Shown here piece after piece: positions 43,465 to 56,252 of a stretch of DNA of 64,000 nucleotides. Source of the stretch: Solen grandis (Eukaryota; Mollusca; Bivalvia; Adapedonta; Solenidae); NCBI GenBank assembly GCA_021229015.1, contig CM037778.1, forward strand, positions 13,483,294 to 13,547,293. The letters run 5' to 3'. The notes beneath the pieces are model-generated. The model saw nothing but the letters and a program-made list of their open reading frames with translations. It had not been told where the DNA came from and did not search any database. A program made the position numbers and the translations under genes. Each line of letters starts with the position of its first letter. Within the stretch, counting starts at the first letter, position 1.

Positions 43465-44226
43465 CAGGGTTGCCACATACCTTGAAAAGTCAGGGAAAAA
43501 TGATTTTTTTTCAAGGTCAGTGAATTGTCAGGGAATTTTGAAAAATGGTCAGTGAAAAAATACATTTTAGAAAAGTCAGGGAAAAGTCAGGGAAAAATGA
43601 AAGTCTGAGTTGATGTTTTGAATTTTTCAGTGGCTATGGCAGTCTTCAAACAGTATTTATAAGTATTACTTTCAAATATTGATTATTTAATAATATAAAA
43701 ACATTCCTAAGCATGAAACCTTAAAAGGTTTGGGATGTTAGACTGATAGGTTAAGTCAACTCACTGAGATTTTATTGTGCACACTGTTTATCAGAGTTAT
43801 TTTTGTTGAGTTAAATGTTTTAACATTAGAGGTGTATGACATGACTGTATGTACATGTATAATCATGATGATTTTAAATGCTGTTGTGACCATTTATGTT
43901 GATATAGTGTCCATAGCTTACATGTAAATGTTGCTTAATGTGTAAGATTGACTGAAGTATTACTACCTTGTAAGAAAATCATTTAATAGTATCTGTACTA
44001 TTATCACTGACTAATATAACCATGAAAAGGAATTCTGATTTATTTGAAATTTGTTAAGGTTATTATTCTAAAACAATAAAAATGTAGATGGGAGGATTGG
44101 ACGGCTGAAGGGGAGGAGGAGGCCGAAAAATTGTGGTTGTATTGGTCAGTGAAAAGTAGGGCTGAGTCAGGGAAAAGTCAGGGAATAGTCAGGGAATTTT
44201 ATTTCTTCAGCTCTGTGGCAACCCTG
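43465..44226. mobile_element. 762-bp DNA transposon, TIR CAGGGTTGCCACA, TSD GATAG
   Basis: Perfect 13-bp terminal inverted repeats (CAGGGTTGCCACA / TGTGGCAACCCTG) and a 5-bp duplication, GATAG, at 43460-43464 and 44227-44231. Subterminal regions carry repeated GTCAGGGAAAAGTCAGGGAA in both halves. It has no transposase frame, so it is non-autonomous. Superfamily not assigned. Confidence 0.8.
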
Positions 44227-46165
44227 GATAGTGAACATCTAATTTGTATATTAGTTGTATTGAAACCTAATGTAAGACTAGACAGCTGTTGTTCAGTGTT
44301 CATTGAAGATACTTACAATTACTGGCTTAAATGCACATCTTGTGTATTTCTAGGTCTGGTTTGTGTGTGTGTTATTTACAATATATTGATCACAATAACA
44401 TTTGCAATTAGGGACTCTCACTATTATGAATCTTTATTTAGTGCTCCATCCATTGGCTAAGGTTGATTTGAAATATATATCTTATGGCTTCAAGTACCAA
44501 AGGGTATTGATGGTTTTTAGAGTTTAGACAACTTTGCAGACTTCAATATTTGTTGGACTTTGAGATAATGTAAATATTATTCAAACAACTAACAATGATG
44601 GGTAAACCTCTTGCTTTATTGTTACCATTCATCTCTAATTCCAGTTTTTAGCAGTGAAAATTCAAGCCCCGTTTTTACCACTCATGGGAAGGTTATCTGC
44701 TCTCAAATGGTATTTTATGTGTAAACCAGGTCAACCATTGTCTACCTATCATCCTAGAGTTAGCCTGTTGGTCAATTTTGAGTACATATGTTAACACCAG
44801 AATGATCCAGTAGTTACTTGCAAACATTAGATGCTATATGACAAGTAATCATCAACAGTATTGATGCATCTGATTTTCCTTGTATTATCATGCAAGTTGC
44901 TTATGCCTTACAAAACAACTCACTGGTAATGAATCATGAGGATTGTAAATAAGGAAGTCAATGTGTCTGTTAGATACAATTGTTTGGATGTACATACCTC
45001 TGTTGTTATGGTTAAGCAGGTCTTATCACTATTGTAACATGACTGCTAATAAGACTCACCTTGAAGTTGAGGTTTTTTAAAATGAAAAAGTTTGAATGAT
45101 AGTCATGTACTCTAATGGTTTATTAGATTTCCATTTTCTAAATCTCCAAAACGTTTTAATTAATGTCCTCTCATATTTAGAAATTGTCCTCTGCATACCA
45201 ATATCTGAAATTCATTCATATGAAACTGAAAACTTTTCCCATTAGTTTCCTCTTACAAATTTGATATCTTTTAATTGGTTCAGCTACATGCTGAATGAAT
45301 TTCACAATGCAGAAAGCACTGCCAAGTATGTACTGTGTATGGTGTGAAGGATATTCATGAATAATTGGCCTATCCAATCAGTCTAATTAAACCCTACAAT
45401 CTCGTACTGATAAAACTGCCTGCAGGTCATTCCAGTTTAGTACAAGCATGTGGCTGTCAGTCAGTCACTCACTAACCTCCCCCTTCCTGTCTGTGTAGTA
45501 ATGCAAGATGGTGACAGGTTTAGAAAGATATGTCTGGCTTCACATACATCACATTCCTCATCCTAGTTGCCATGTCATCACAGTATGGGTCCTTGTAAGG
45601 TCAGAGGTAAAGGTCATCTATATGTAGGCTATTAACCATGACCTATTGATATTGACAATTTTATTTATTTGAAGATCAAATTCAGTTACCAGTACAGGCT
45701 TTCTCTTGTCCCAACTTGTGTGTAAAATCTGCTTTTATTTTCTAACCTTTTGGTAAATTCTGTCTCCTTCATTTTAGTACCTGCATGATATTTGGAAATA
45801 CCGGTAATAAATCTTCAAATGATTTCCACTTAATTGAAGATTTTGGCAAGAAATAACTACATATGAGGGAAAATACCATTTAAGTATTTTGTCAATCTGG
45901 ACTATTACAGCCTTAAAAGACTGTAAAAATGTGCATTTAATGAGTTGGGAGAGTGGCTAGTCAACTGTTATTGCCATTTTTTAGTATGTGGGTATTATCA
46001 GTATGGCCATTTACTATTGAATCAGATGCATAATTAGAATCATTGCAGAATGACAGCATTTTCAATTATGGCCTCAGAAAATAACAGGGAATGTAAATTG
46101 GCATGGCATATAGCCATTCTTGAATAAAACTGGTTCAGACACTGTAGATATTTTGATTGCTTTTT

Positions 46166-46915
46166 AGCTCACCTGAGCACTTGTGCTCGGGTGAGCTTTT
46201 GTGATCGCCTTTTGTCCGTCGTGCGTCGTCAGTCGTCCGTCGTCAACAATTGCTTGTGAACACTCTAGAGGCCACAGTTTTGGCCCAATCTTCATGAAAC
46301 TTGGTCAGGATGTTTGTCTACATGATATCTCGGATGAGTTCGAAATTGGGTCATGTGGGGTCAAAAACTAGGTCACTGGGTCAAATCCTTGAAAAACCTT
46401 GTGAACACTCTAGAGGCCACAGTTTTAGCCTAATCTTCATAAAATTTGGTCAGGATATTTGTCTACATGATATCTCAGATGAGTTTGAAATTGGGTCATG
46501 TGGGATCAAAAACTAGGTCACCAGGTCAAATCTAAGAAAAACCTTGTGAACTCTCTAGAGGCCACAGTTTTAGCCCAATCTTCAATAGATTTGTTTAGGA
46601 TGTTTGTCTAATTGATATATTGGATGAGTTTGAAAATGAGTCACATGAGGTCAAAAACTAGGTCACCAGGTCAAATCTAAGAAAAACCTTGTGAACACTC
46701 TAGAGGCCTACATTTTTGTCCCAGTCTTCATTAAACTTAATATGAATGATGACTGCATGAATTCCCAGTTGAGTGCAAATTCAGGTAGGATCAATATGTA
46801 GGTCACTTAGTCAAATGTTAGAAAAACACTTTTAGATGCCAGATTTTTTGTCATTATGCCTAACACAGCCATCTTACTCAGGTGAGCGACACAGGGCCAT
46901 CTTGGCCCTCTTGTT
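46166..46915 (+). mobile_element. tandem-core element, family 1 (AGAGGCCACAG monomer type)
   Basis: AGCTCACCTGAGCACTTGTG opens the 5' hairpin, followed by a TCCGTCGTGCGTCGTC run. Four or so units of about 142 bp carry GTGAACACTCTAGAGGCCAC and GGTCAGGATGTTTGTCTAC. It ends CTCAGGTGAGCGACACAGGG, GGCCATCTTGGCC hairpin, CTCTTGTT. The monomer type matches the second half of 10111-11113. Confidence 0.75.
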
Positions 46916-46952
46916 CTATTTTGTTGGTATTGGACTGGTTTACTTATTGTAA

Positions 46953-47407
46953 CAGTGTGGCCATACTATGTGGTAAATAATGTCATTTTAAGCTAACGAG
47001 TAAAGCATATTTTGCATCGATTCGAAAAGGAAATCTGCTGTAAGTATTCTATTCTTTCACTAATTTTAATGGGATATAGCGCATGGGAAGCGGAAAAACT
47101 GTGCACTACATGAGTGTCCCAATGATTCTTTTATCAAATGTTTAGTATTTCCAAACATTTGGGAAAACATTATTAGCATTGTGCTTTATGTGTTAGCAAA
47201 CAAAATTCCATGAACTCGGAAGGTTTTCCCAATGTTAGGAAAAACTACATCTGGCAAAAGAATCACTGGGACCGCCTTGCATGAGCTATATACTATTAAA
47301 ATTGATAAAGATGTAAAATACTTACAACAGTTTTTCCTTCTGAATTGTTGCAAAATATGCTTTACACGTTAGCTTATAGTCATATACCACGTGGTATGGC
47401 CACACAG
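46953..47407. mobile_element. 455-bp fold-back MITE, TSD TTGTAA
   Basis: Duplication TTGTAA at 46947-46952 and 47408-47413. The two halves are inverted over most of their length: terminal CAGTGTGGCCATAC / GTATGGCCACACAG, then TAAAGCATATTTTGCA / TGCAAAATATGCTTTA, and inner CCCAATGATTCTTTT / AAAAGAATCACTGGG. It directly follows the family 1 element. No coding capacity. Confidence 0.75.
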
Positions 47408-47937
47408 TTGTAAAGAGGATACTTTATTTACATTTGTTATTAGAAGTTGTTTTTTATGAACAAGTCCATGTATGCATATACAAATATATACACAAAGATA
47501 CTATGTATTAGTCATTCTGTTTATGTGTGTACTTTGCCATAAATACTGGATATAATGAAATAGTGGAGACATTTTCAAGTCATGCATATCTTGATAGTGT
47601 TTCAGGTTGTTTAATGTTTTGGTAGATGGTTACAGACTGTATTGAAAGGCAACCTGTTGGAGTGTCATGCACTAATGATTGTATAAATATACAAATTCAA
47701 ATTGTTAATTAGATATAGACTTGGTTCTTCCTGACAATCAGATTTCAGCAACAGATGTCACATATGCACCTTCAGTCCATTTCTGAAACATCTGAATGCA
47801 AAAACGTATATTTATAATTGTTATTTTAATTAAATATGAAGGTGTTTAGAAAAAAAAAGGTTTTGAATGCAAGTATCAGAGTAAGACAAAAAGGGTGGAG
47901 ATTTGTTGCTCTAATGATTTACCTTGTATAGACTTGA

Positions 47938-48112
47938 TTTAATGCATTGGCAAACTGTGCAGATCCAGATTAGACCACTCCTTCCTGGAGCTGTCTGATC
48001 AGGGGCTCTTCTGTTTGTTCATACAGATTCAAAATCTACACAATTATCCTGGCAAGGAAAAGTACCATTTATATTCATTGAGTCATAATGAATATTCATG
48101 AGATAAAGGGTT
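47938..48112 (+). mobile_element. decayed MITE, family B
   Basis: GATTTAATGCATTGGCAAAC at the left, GGAGCTGTCTGATCAGGGGC in the middle, and TGAATATTCATGAGATAAAG at the right. Left terminus lost. Confidence 0.45.
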
Positions 48113-48991
48113 TTTGACTGGATAGCACCATATGGGTCTGGAGTGGTTTTCATGGAGTGTGTGTGTTTGCTGCTTGCGGGAAAACACAGACATTTGTATA
48201 CCGAAGACATTGTTTACTATTTAGTTTCATCACATGTAATTAGTCTCATCCTGGCCTTAATTGTTTAAAACAATTAAGAGTTCCTCTTGCTCTGATGGCA
48301 CTTGTGATGATAGTGGTGATGTTAGACCATACTTCCTGACATACTATCCACCTCTGTATTTGACTCATTGTTTTCCATGGCTGTCCAAGTGTGGTCAAGT
48401 GATAGCCTTTAATGTGGTGTCCAGATGAGCTCTGTTGCATCCTAGCCACACAACTGACAAATTTCCTTATATGGTAAGCCTACAGGAAGTAGCTCATTGA
48501 CAGCTTATGTGTTTGTTCTCTCCCATCAGCAAACTGGACTGGTTGCACAGAGATTGTGTGTGACAAGGAGCCATGTATGTCTCAATCATGAATTTTATCA
48601 ACGTGTTGAGATTGACTGACAGTGTTATTGTTCTCCTATTCATGCTGCATGAATATTTAAATAAGTTACATTCTTTGCTTTGGGAACCCAGTATTTTTCC
48701 TGTTTTGATTTCTTTTGTAATTTCTGTGTTGGATGCCCTTTGTTTCCTTATTATTTGCTGTTTAAATAACTGAATAAATGAATACAGTTACTTTTTAGCA
48801 ATCAGGAAATACTGTTTTTTTGAATTTGAAGTTACTCTTATATGATATTTGTCATTTATGAAGCTAACATTGTCTCTTATTGGTATGACATTTTCTTTTT
48901 CCTATTTTCATACAAAGCTATGACCGAAATAAATCTAGGTCAGTCTGCGAGTAAATTGCAGGGTGGTTAGGATAAAATTCCACCAACAGTA

Positions 48992-49290
48992 ATTAGTGTT
49001 CAGCTGAGTGGCGAGAGCATCCACCCTTGCATTGGGAGGGTCTTTGTCCGCAACATAGCAAAGTTGTAAGAAATGGTACTGGTAGCTCCCTTGCTTGGCG
49101 TTCAGTTTATAAGAGTTATGCCAGGACTGGTTGTGTCAGGACAATGTGATTGGGTGTGGAATCATGCCACATGTCTACAGCATGATATTGCAGTTTGGCA
49201 GCTCTAAATCTGTCTCATGTAGATATAGTCTCCAAGTGACTGAATACTGTCAAAGGAAGCTAAATCCAATAAACAAACAAATAAGTTGAC
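48992..49290 (+). mobile_element. tRNA-headed SINE with partial head
   Basis: The head reads GTTCAGCTGAGTGGCGAGAG and CATCCACCCTTGCATTGGG. The body has GAAATGGTACTGGTAGCTCC, GTGTGGAATCATGCCACATG and a tail with AATCCAATAAACAAACAAAT. Confidence 0.65.
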
Positions 49291-49392
49291 ATAACTATAA
49301 CCTTTATAACACTATTTGTTAAAAAATTGAAATATTTTGGTGTTTAAATATTAGAGATACAAGAATGATGAAATTAGCCTGTAAGTATTTAA

Positions 49393-49610
49393 CCCTTTCT
49401 CTCATATAGACTCATTTTGACGCACTCAATAGGAGCATCATAAGGCCTGATCTGCAGAAAACCACAGTTCAACCTTACCAACTTTAATTATAAAGTCTTC
49501 ATTTCCAGACCACTGAGGAGCAGCGAACAGCATAAAACCTGATCAGCCTGCAAGTTACTTTTATGTTGTTCGCATAGGTCTTTTCATGGTTTCCTCTATG
49601 AGGGAAAGGG
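49393..49610 (+). mobile_element. TTAA-flanked MITE, copy 5, central hairpin arm deleted
   Basis: 218 bp between TTAA at 49389-49392 and 49611-49614. The right arm of the central hairpin (CTCGCAGGCTGAT in other copies) is missing: the sequence goes from GCCTGCAAGTTACTT directly to TTATGTTGTTCGC. The loss of 16 bases relative to the 234-bp copies fits a hairpin deletion. Confidence 0.8.
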
Positions 49611-49789
49611 TTAAGTATTACTTAATGCTACTTAATGCTACCTTTTTTATGGATTTTGAGCCAGGTTTTCATTGCATGTTACTCTGAAGGATTATAGTCA
49701 AAACTTAATTAAATTGTTTCCAGTCTGTTATTTTCCTCAGTAATTGAATTACAGTGTTTAAAAAAAGTGTTTTGTGGTAAAGTGGTCAT

Positions 49790-50035
49790 ATATCCATTTA
49801 CCTCATAAATATTCATGTACAACTTTTATTACTTATTACTTGATTAATATTATTTTACTTAACATAAGAAGGTTCATGATATCGAAGCAATGGATTTTTC
49901 TTTGCTGTGCAGACTGTAGAATCTGAGCTACAATATTGTATGAGCAAATGGAGGAGAGCCTTATCAGAGAGTTCTCAAAAGAGATGTGGTTTACTCTGTT
50001 TGGCAGAGCATCAAAACACACTAATAGGTAAAGGG
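49790..50035 (-). mobile_element. decayed MITE, family B
   Basis: Left CATTTACCTCATAAATATTC and right ATAGGTAAAGGG with TTTC. The interior has TGAGCAAATGGAGGAGAGCC, shared with 2714-2945. Confidence 0.45.
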
Positions 50036-50108
50036 TTTCATTTGCTTTTAATAAATTGTTTTCTGCAGTTCTTCATTTGAATTAGGACATTTTCGCTTCC
50101 TGCTTTTT

Positions 50109-51387
50109 AGCTCACCTGAGCCAGAGGCTCAAGGTGAGCTATTGTGACCGGTCTTCGTCCGTCGTCCGTCCGTCCGTCCGTCGTCCGTCCGTCCGTCGTC
50201 CGTCCGTCCGTCGTCCGTCAACATTTTGCTTCAAACGACATCTCCTCCTTAACCGCTTGGTCAATTTTGATAAAACTTTACAGGGATGTTCCTTGGGTGG
50301 TCCCCTTTCAAAGTTGTTCAAAGAATTGAATTCCATTTGGAATTCTGGTTGCCATGGCAACAGAAAGAAAAAACTTAAAATGTCTTCTTCTCCAAAACAA
50401 CCAACTGAATTTCAAAATGTTTTGGCACAGATGTTCCTTTGGTAAGTGTCTACCAAGATTGTTCAAATTATTTGGATCCGTAAAAAAACATGGCCGCCAG
50501 GGGCGGGGCTTATTTGCCTTATATGTATATAGAGAAACCTTTAAACAACATCTCCTCTGAAACCACTTGACAGAATTTGATTAAACTTGGCAGGGATGAT
50601 CCTTGGGTCAACCTTCACAAAAGTTGCTAAAATAAAGTTGATCCATGTAGAACCTGGTTGCCATGCAACAAAAGAAAAACAATGAAACTTAAAATCATCT
50701 TCTTAAACTACTGCAGATTTTAAAATAAATTGGTACAGATGTTCCTGGGTCAACCTCTACCAAAGTTGCTAAAATTATTCTGATCCGTAAAAACATGCCG
50801 CCAGGGGCGGGCTTTTTTGCTTATATGTATATAGAGAAAGTTTTTAAACAACATTCCTCTGAAACCACTGGACAGAATTTAATTAAACTTGGCAGGATGA
50901 TCTTGGGTCACCTTCAAAGTTGCTAAAATAAATTTGATCATGTAGAACTCTGGTTTGCTGGCAACAAAAGAAAAAAATGAAAACTTTAAAATCCATCTTC
51001 TTCAAACTATGGCAGATTTTAAAATATATTGGTACAGATGTTCTTGGTCACCTCTACAAGTTGCTAAATTATTCTGATCCGTAAAAATGGCGCCAGGGCG
51101 GGTTATTGCCTTATATGTATAAGGAAAACTTTAATCACATTTCCTCTGAACACTGACAGAATTGATTAAACTTGACGGAATGACCTTGGGTCACCTTCAC
51201 AAAGTTCCTAAAAAACTTGATCCATATAGAACTCTGGTTGCCAGGCTACAAAAAAAAAAAATATGAACTTTAAAAATCATCTTCTAAAACTACTGGCCAG
51301 ATTTTAAAATAAATTGGAACAGATGTTCCTTGGGTCAACCTATTTATCTCAGGTGAGCGATTTAGGGCCATCATGGGCCTCTTGTTT
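50109..51387 (+). mobile_element. tandem-core element, family 1, with a deletion-rich stretch
   Basis: AGCTCACCTGAGCCAGAGGC opens the 5' hairpin, followed by the longest CGTCCGTC microsatellite of the family (about 50156-50219). Four units follow. From about 50640 to 51240 the units lose single bases every 10-20 nt relative to 18066-19041. It ends CTCAGGTGAGCGATTTAGGG, GGCCATCATGGGCC hairpin, TCTTGTTT. Confidence 0.75.
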
Positions 51388-52500
51388 GAATGTCTTTGTA
51401 AGGTTTGATTTTTGTCCTATGTAATCAACAGCCCTGACTAATATTGTATACAAAGAAAGTGTTGTTTTTTTATGACACTCTCATTCAAATCATAAAGAAA
51501 TGGATTTTAAAAATGCAATATTTAAGCTTGGTCTGTTTGTTGGATGTCAGTAAGTACACCTTCTGTCCTTGACCATATTTTTAGAATTTAAAGTTTTAAA
51601 CACATCCATTTGTGGTAAATTAAACAAATGTTCTTTAATAGCCTGTTTCTATCTTTGAAACATTGCACAAGGATTTATGAGACATAGATAAAATCAAGAA
51701 AACAAAAGTCAGATTTGGAAAACTTAAATAATTTTGTACCTATGATTGGGTGCCCTTTTTATTTAAGATGACAGCAGTATTTACTTTCAGATGTTCAAAA
51801 GTGTGAGTTTTTATCTGTACTTTGTGATATTTTAAGTTTCTGATATAACCCTTACGATTCTGTTGGCACTTGTGATGTTGTGACTGCCTTTGTGACCAGT
51901 GCAGACCAAGATCAGCTTTCACTGTTAGCTATCCAGTCAGTTATCCCCGTAAAGAACTTATGGTACAGTCCAAAATGAAGAATTCAGAAATACAGCTTGG
52001 TAAGGGTTAACTGGTGAATGAAATTGCTCCATGTGTGTGTGTGGTTGTATAAGTCAGCCTGTGTACACATTGCACTACTGTAGAACCGTGTGTCCTCAAG
52101 CATGGCACCCATGCCAGAGTCAATATTTACCATGGTATAAAACAATCCTAAGGTAACACAGATGCAAACTTGTCCCAACAGATAGACATTTTTGGATTAC
52201 AGAAATTTCAAAACGCACAAATGTAACCAGTAGCCTCGTAAGAAGAATGTACTGGTATGCAGACTTGGGACTGTGTTGCGCTGGGCGTCAGGAGCGGTGC
52301 TAAACCCCTTATATAAATGTTTATTATACACAGTAGGATTAAGGTGGGCCAAGTGGACTTAACACGTACAGTCTGAGGTAACCAGCCGATAAATTCTCTA
52401 ATCGTCCTCGCTCCACTAGATGCCCATATAGGGAAAGTAAATGAGTAGGTGACAGACTTGGGAGTAGCCAGGTGAGATGTGTCTGATACAATAATAGACA

Positions 52501-52600
52501 NNNNNNNNNNNNNNNNNNNNNNNNNNNNNNNNNNNNNNNNNNNNNNNNNNNNNNNNNNNNNNNNNNNNNNNNNNNNNNNNNNNNNNNNNNNNNNNNNNNN
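52501..52600. other. assembly gap (100 N)
   Basis: Exactly 100 N, a placeholder join. It separates the putative gene starting at 33870 from the minus-strand gene of contig 3, so their relative order and orientation are not proven by this sequence. Confidence 0.95.
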
Positions 52601-54003
52601 TGGGTGACATGTTTTACATGAAAAATATAGTTATCTACGTTTGGTGTATTTCAAACTGTATTAATAGGTATTGTAAAGGTATCAAGTCCCTTTAATGTGA
52701 TAGGTCTTGTAGAATCACTTTGACCATTGTTATCATCCTTTCCAATGATTTTAGTTGAGATTTTGATTTATTGCCCTATAAATGTTGCTATCAGAACAAA
52801 TTTATATACATGTTTACACTTTTTTCCATTTTGATGTGCATTTTATTTTTGGCGTCTGTGAAAATATATTGATGTCCAATGTGCAATTCTGTGGCGTGAA
52901 TTTTTATGGTCATCAAGATTGCAAGTCATTTTTGTCAGAAATCCATGTGGTTTGAATATATTGATAAATGTGTGTGCTTGATAGTGTAACAGTTTAAGGA
53001 GGGAAACATTGCTATATAGCTAGTTACACTCTTGTAAGTTATATGAAAAAATGTTCTGGCATTCTCTGTTTACTTGAATATATAAACTAAAGTTTTTGGT
53101 ACAACTTGCTAGAAATACACCTTTACTCTCATCTTTCATAAATAAAGTTGTTCCAGATCACCAACAATTTAAGTTGGAAGAAAATCTTGATTTGATAGGC
53201 TTTGTGAAATGTTGGCCAGAATTTCCATGTATAAGACCCTTAAGGGTCACTGCAGACGAGAGATGTAGGGCGAGTGTTATACAGTGCTCAAATGAATCCT
53301 TATGGTACTATGCAATTTTTTCATATTGTTTACCTCTGTTAACATTTATTGAATGAATTCCACAGAATTCAACCCAGTATGTGTGTGGGTGATCTCTGCA
53401 TAAAATGGACATTTTATGATAGTTTTTCTAGAGTGATAGTGTGTTATTGGGCTATGTATCAAGACATGGAGTTAAGAAAGGAAGTATTTTCTGTGGACTG
53501 TAGGTGTTGGGAAAAAAAAATTTTGGTAATTAGCAACAACATGAACAAACTTATGACTGATATTTTCAATTTATGTCTTTGCTAGTTTACTGTCCATATT
53601 CTTTTGGAAATATAAAAGTGTACATGTGCAAGGAATTTTAATGCATTTTACTGTAAATATTCAAATAAATGAAGACCCTGTAAAATTTGTTGCCAGGGAA
53701 ACTTATGTTGTGTACATGTATTTATAGAACAAACTGCCAATATCCATATGTTTGATGTCATTGTTTATATGTATGTGATGCATGATCAGAGGTATTAAAC
53801 CATTAAATATTGATTCTTCAAAGTTGTTTTTTTTTTTCTAGTACTAGTGATGTTTTATATAATCATATTTACATGGATTTATACTCAAGTCAGTCAATAT
53901 GAATAAGATACAATACAGCATTTTCTCGCAGTAGTCCTGTGGCATGCATGATACCACTACTGACTAGTCATATTAGGTAGACTTTCATTGTCGAATACCC
54001 TTA

Positions 54004-54275
54004 AACAAGAGTGTTCTTTGGAACATGTCAACTGCTGAAGCATGAGGAACGTTCTCCCATATGGATACGTATGTAGCTAATCTTTCGTTCTCTTTAGCCA
54101 CATAAGAGCCAATTATAGCTACACAAGAGAAACTGAATGAATGACATCAAAGGAAATTTACTGTTACCTATTGTTTCTATAGCCACTTAAGTATCTATAC
54201 GTGAGCATGGACAGACGGATGGACAGATGATGGAAAAGTGATCCCTATATGTCACCTCTGCTTACAGCAGGTGAC
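54004..54275 (-). mobile_element. tandem-core element, family 4, minus orientation
   Basis: On the minus strand the element starts GTCACCTGCTGTAAGCAGAG, has CCATCCGTCTGTCC, and ends near 54004 with AACATGTTC... hairpin and ACACTCTTGTT. The inverted repeat near the end is partly eroded. Confidence 0.55.
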
Positions 54276-54979
54276 ACAAAAATGACTGGTCCTGAGGCCA
54301 TTCTATTTTCAACACAAAGTAATGATCATATTTAAACGTCATGAGAAATTGATACCAAAAATACCTCTTATGCTAGAGGTGAACATCTTGACCATCTGGG
54401 CCTTGAGGCTTGTGCATGTATCTCTTTAGGGATATTTGTTGCCATATTAAGATATCTATATTAAACACCACATTGTACACACTTTTTTCACTGATATTGT
54501 TGCAAAAACCATAAAAGCACAAACATGTCAAATCATTTTCAACAGTACAAACATAGAAACTTACCAAGTGGGAAGATGAGTTGGTAATCGGAAGTTCAAC
54601 AGGAAAACAAAACATCATTATAAATGTTCATTTTTTATTCATTTTAGCAAGTACATACCACATACACAATATCAAAAAAAACTTTTGATTGAATTTAAAA
54701 AAAAAAGAGATGCATAATCATTTGTATTTCGACCACTAGGGTAAGATATATTCATATACTGAAAGAAAAAAATCAACAATACTATTCAGAACTAATACTG
54801 TAAAACTTTATATTTGTAGGCACAAAAGTTTACATTTAACAAAAGACCTGCATTTTTACATGCATAACAGTTTGTGAATTTAAGTCTGTTGGACAAATAA
54901 ATACTAACAAATCATGAGCTGGTTACAATTTCCTGACAATTCAACTTAGCAAATTTAGACAGTCTATTATAAATGCTAA

Positions 54980-55222
54980 CTTAACCTTTTACCTTAAATA
55001 CAAGCTTTTTGACAAAGTGGAAAACAAAGAAAACCCAGATCAGACAGATACTTCTAGGAGCTGTCTGGTCAGGGTTTCCTCTGTTACCTATAAGATTCTA
55101 GTCTGGCTGCATGGCAAAGAAAAACATTGTTTTATATACCAGTTTCATATATTTTAAGTTCAGAAAATTAATACTCATTATTAAAGTTTTTAAGTTGAAC
55201 ATGAATATTCATGAAAGGGTTG
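54980..55222. mobile_element. decayed MITE, family B
   Basis: AACCTTTTACCTTAAATACA at the left and GAACATGAATATTCATGAAA at the right. Central AGATCAGACAGA / AGGAGCTGTCTGGTCAGG. Confidence 0.5.
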
Positions 55223-55817
55223 AAATGTACAAATCATGCAGTTTTACAGTATTCGGTCTGAACTGACTTACATAGCTTTATCATCTTAAACAACTGGTGT
55301 TGTACACAACAGGAGTCCCCTACCAGTGAGGTGCATAATTTTTGTCACCATAACCCAGAATTTTGGTCCAAGAAAAAAAAGGAGACATACTGCCACCTAT
55401 TCATAATATCTTAAACGGTATTTAAGTTATCACAGGATCCAGATTTCCGGAGGGCTACCTCTCACCAACAGCAGTTTTATCCCTCCCCCATTAGTTTTAC
55501 CTGAGCATGAATGAAACTCTGTACAGCAACACTTTTCTTGGACTCTGGCAGATGTTGCTGCTGAGAGGTCCCACTGTACCGACTCAATATTAATTTTGTT
55601 AAGGATCATTGTGTGAAACTGCAGTTTAAATCCAACCAACTCTCCTCTGAGTTTGAATCAAGACTCAAATCTTTCATTTGAGGAAACACGCCAGCTAGCT
55701 TACTGTAGCTTGGTGGCTCTACCTAGGTGCCAATATGCACTCAAGGTCTTCCTCCATCTATTATTGGCTGGAGGTTGTTACATGACTGAAATACCACTGC
55801 AGCATAGGTAATCTCAA

Positions 55818-56252
55818 AACACGGGGGCCATGATGACCTTAAATCACTCACCTGAATTCAACTGCCAGAGAGAAAATGCTTCAGTAAAGATAAAATTGCA
55901 CATAAAATATAGTAATTAAGTAGCATAGGTCAAAACTCTGTAATAAATGTGTTGATACGGACAACTGAATTTGATACTGATTAATCGTGCTCTGTTGAGT
56001 TTCATCAAAATCTGCTCTGCGTTTAAGGTTTTTCTATTTTTAGCCCTGGCAACCATCTTGTTTAGCAATGCAGAACCATTTCAGCTAATTTAGTGCTGAC
56101 CCAAATGATTTTAGCTATTTTTGTTCAGTGCCACCTAAGGATCATTCCTGTAAAGTTTTATTAAAATCTGCTCAGTGGTTTCGGAGGAGATTTCATTTAA
56201 AGCATAAGTTGACAGCGCACGATGGACAGACAAAGGCTCAGGTGAGCTAAAA
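55818..56252 (-). mobile_element. tandem-core element, family 1, old, minus orientation
   Basis: On the minus strand it begins AGCTCACCTGAGCC near 56252 and ends with a GTGAGTGATTTAAGG and GGTCATCATGGCCCC hairpin-like stretch near 55818. Only one or two decayed units remain. Confidence 0.55.

Larger units (their letters stand above)
33939..52500. other. first intron or intergenic region, repeat-rich
   Basis: About 18.5 kb with no exon I can support. Contents listed separately: SINEs, TTAA MITEs, three TIR elements and three family 1 elements. The stretches 33940-36380, 36560-38400, 41090-42900 and 44240-46150 contain no element I recognise. Short open frames in them have no motif. Confidence 0.5.

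Noticed and set aside
48246..48449. Minus-strand 67-codon frame with transposase-like look
   Set aside because: Composition is somewhat protein-like but I could not find catalytic residues or element ends; not enough to call.
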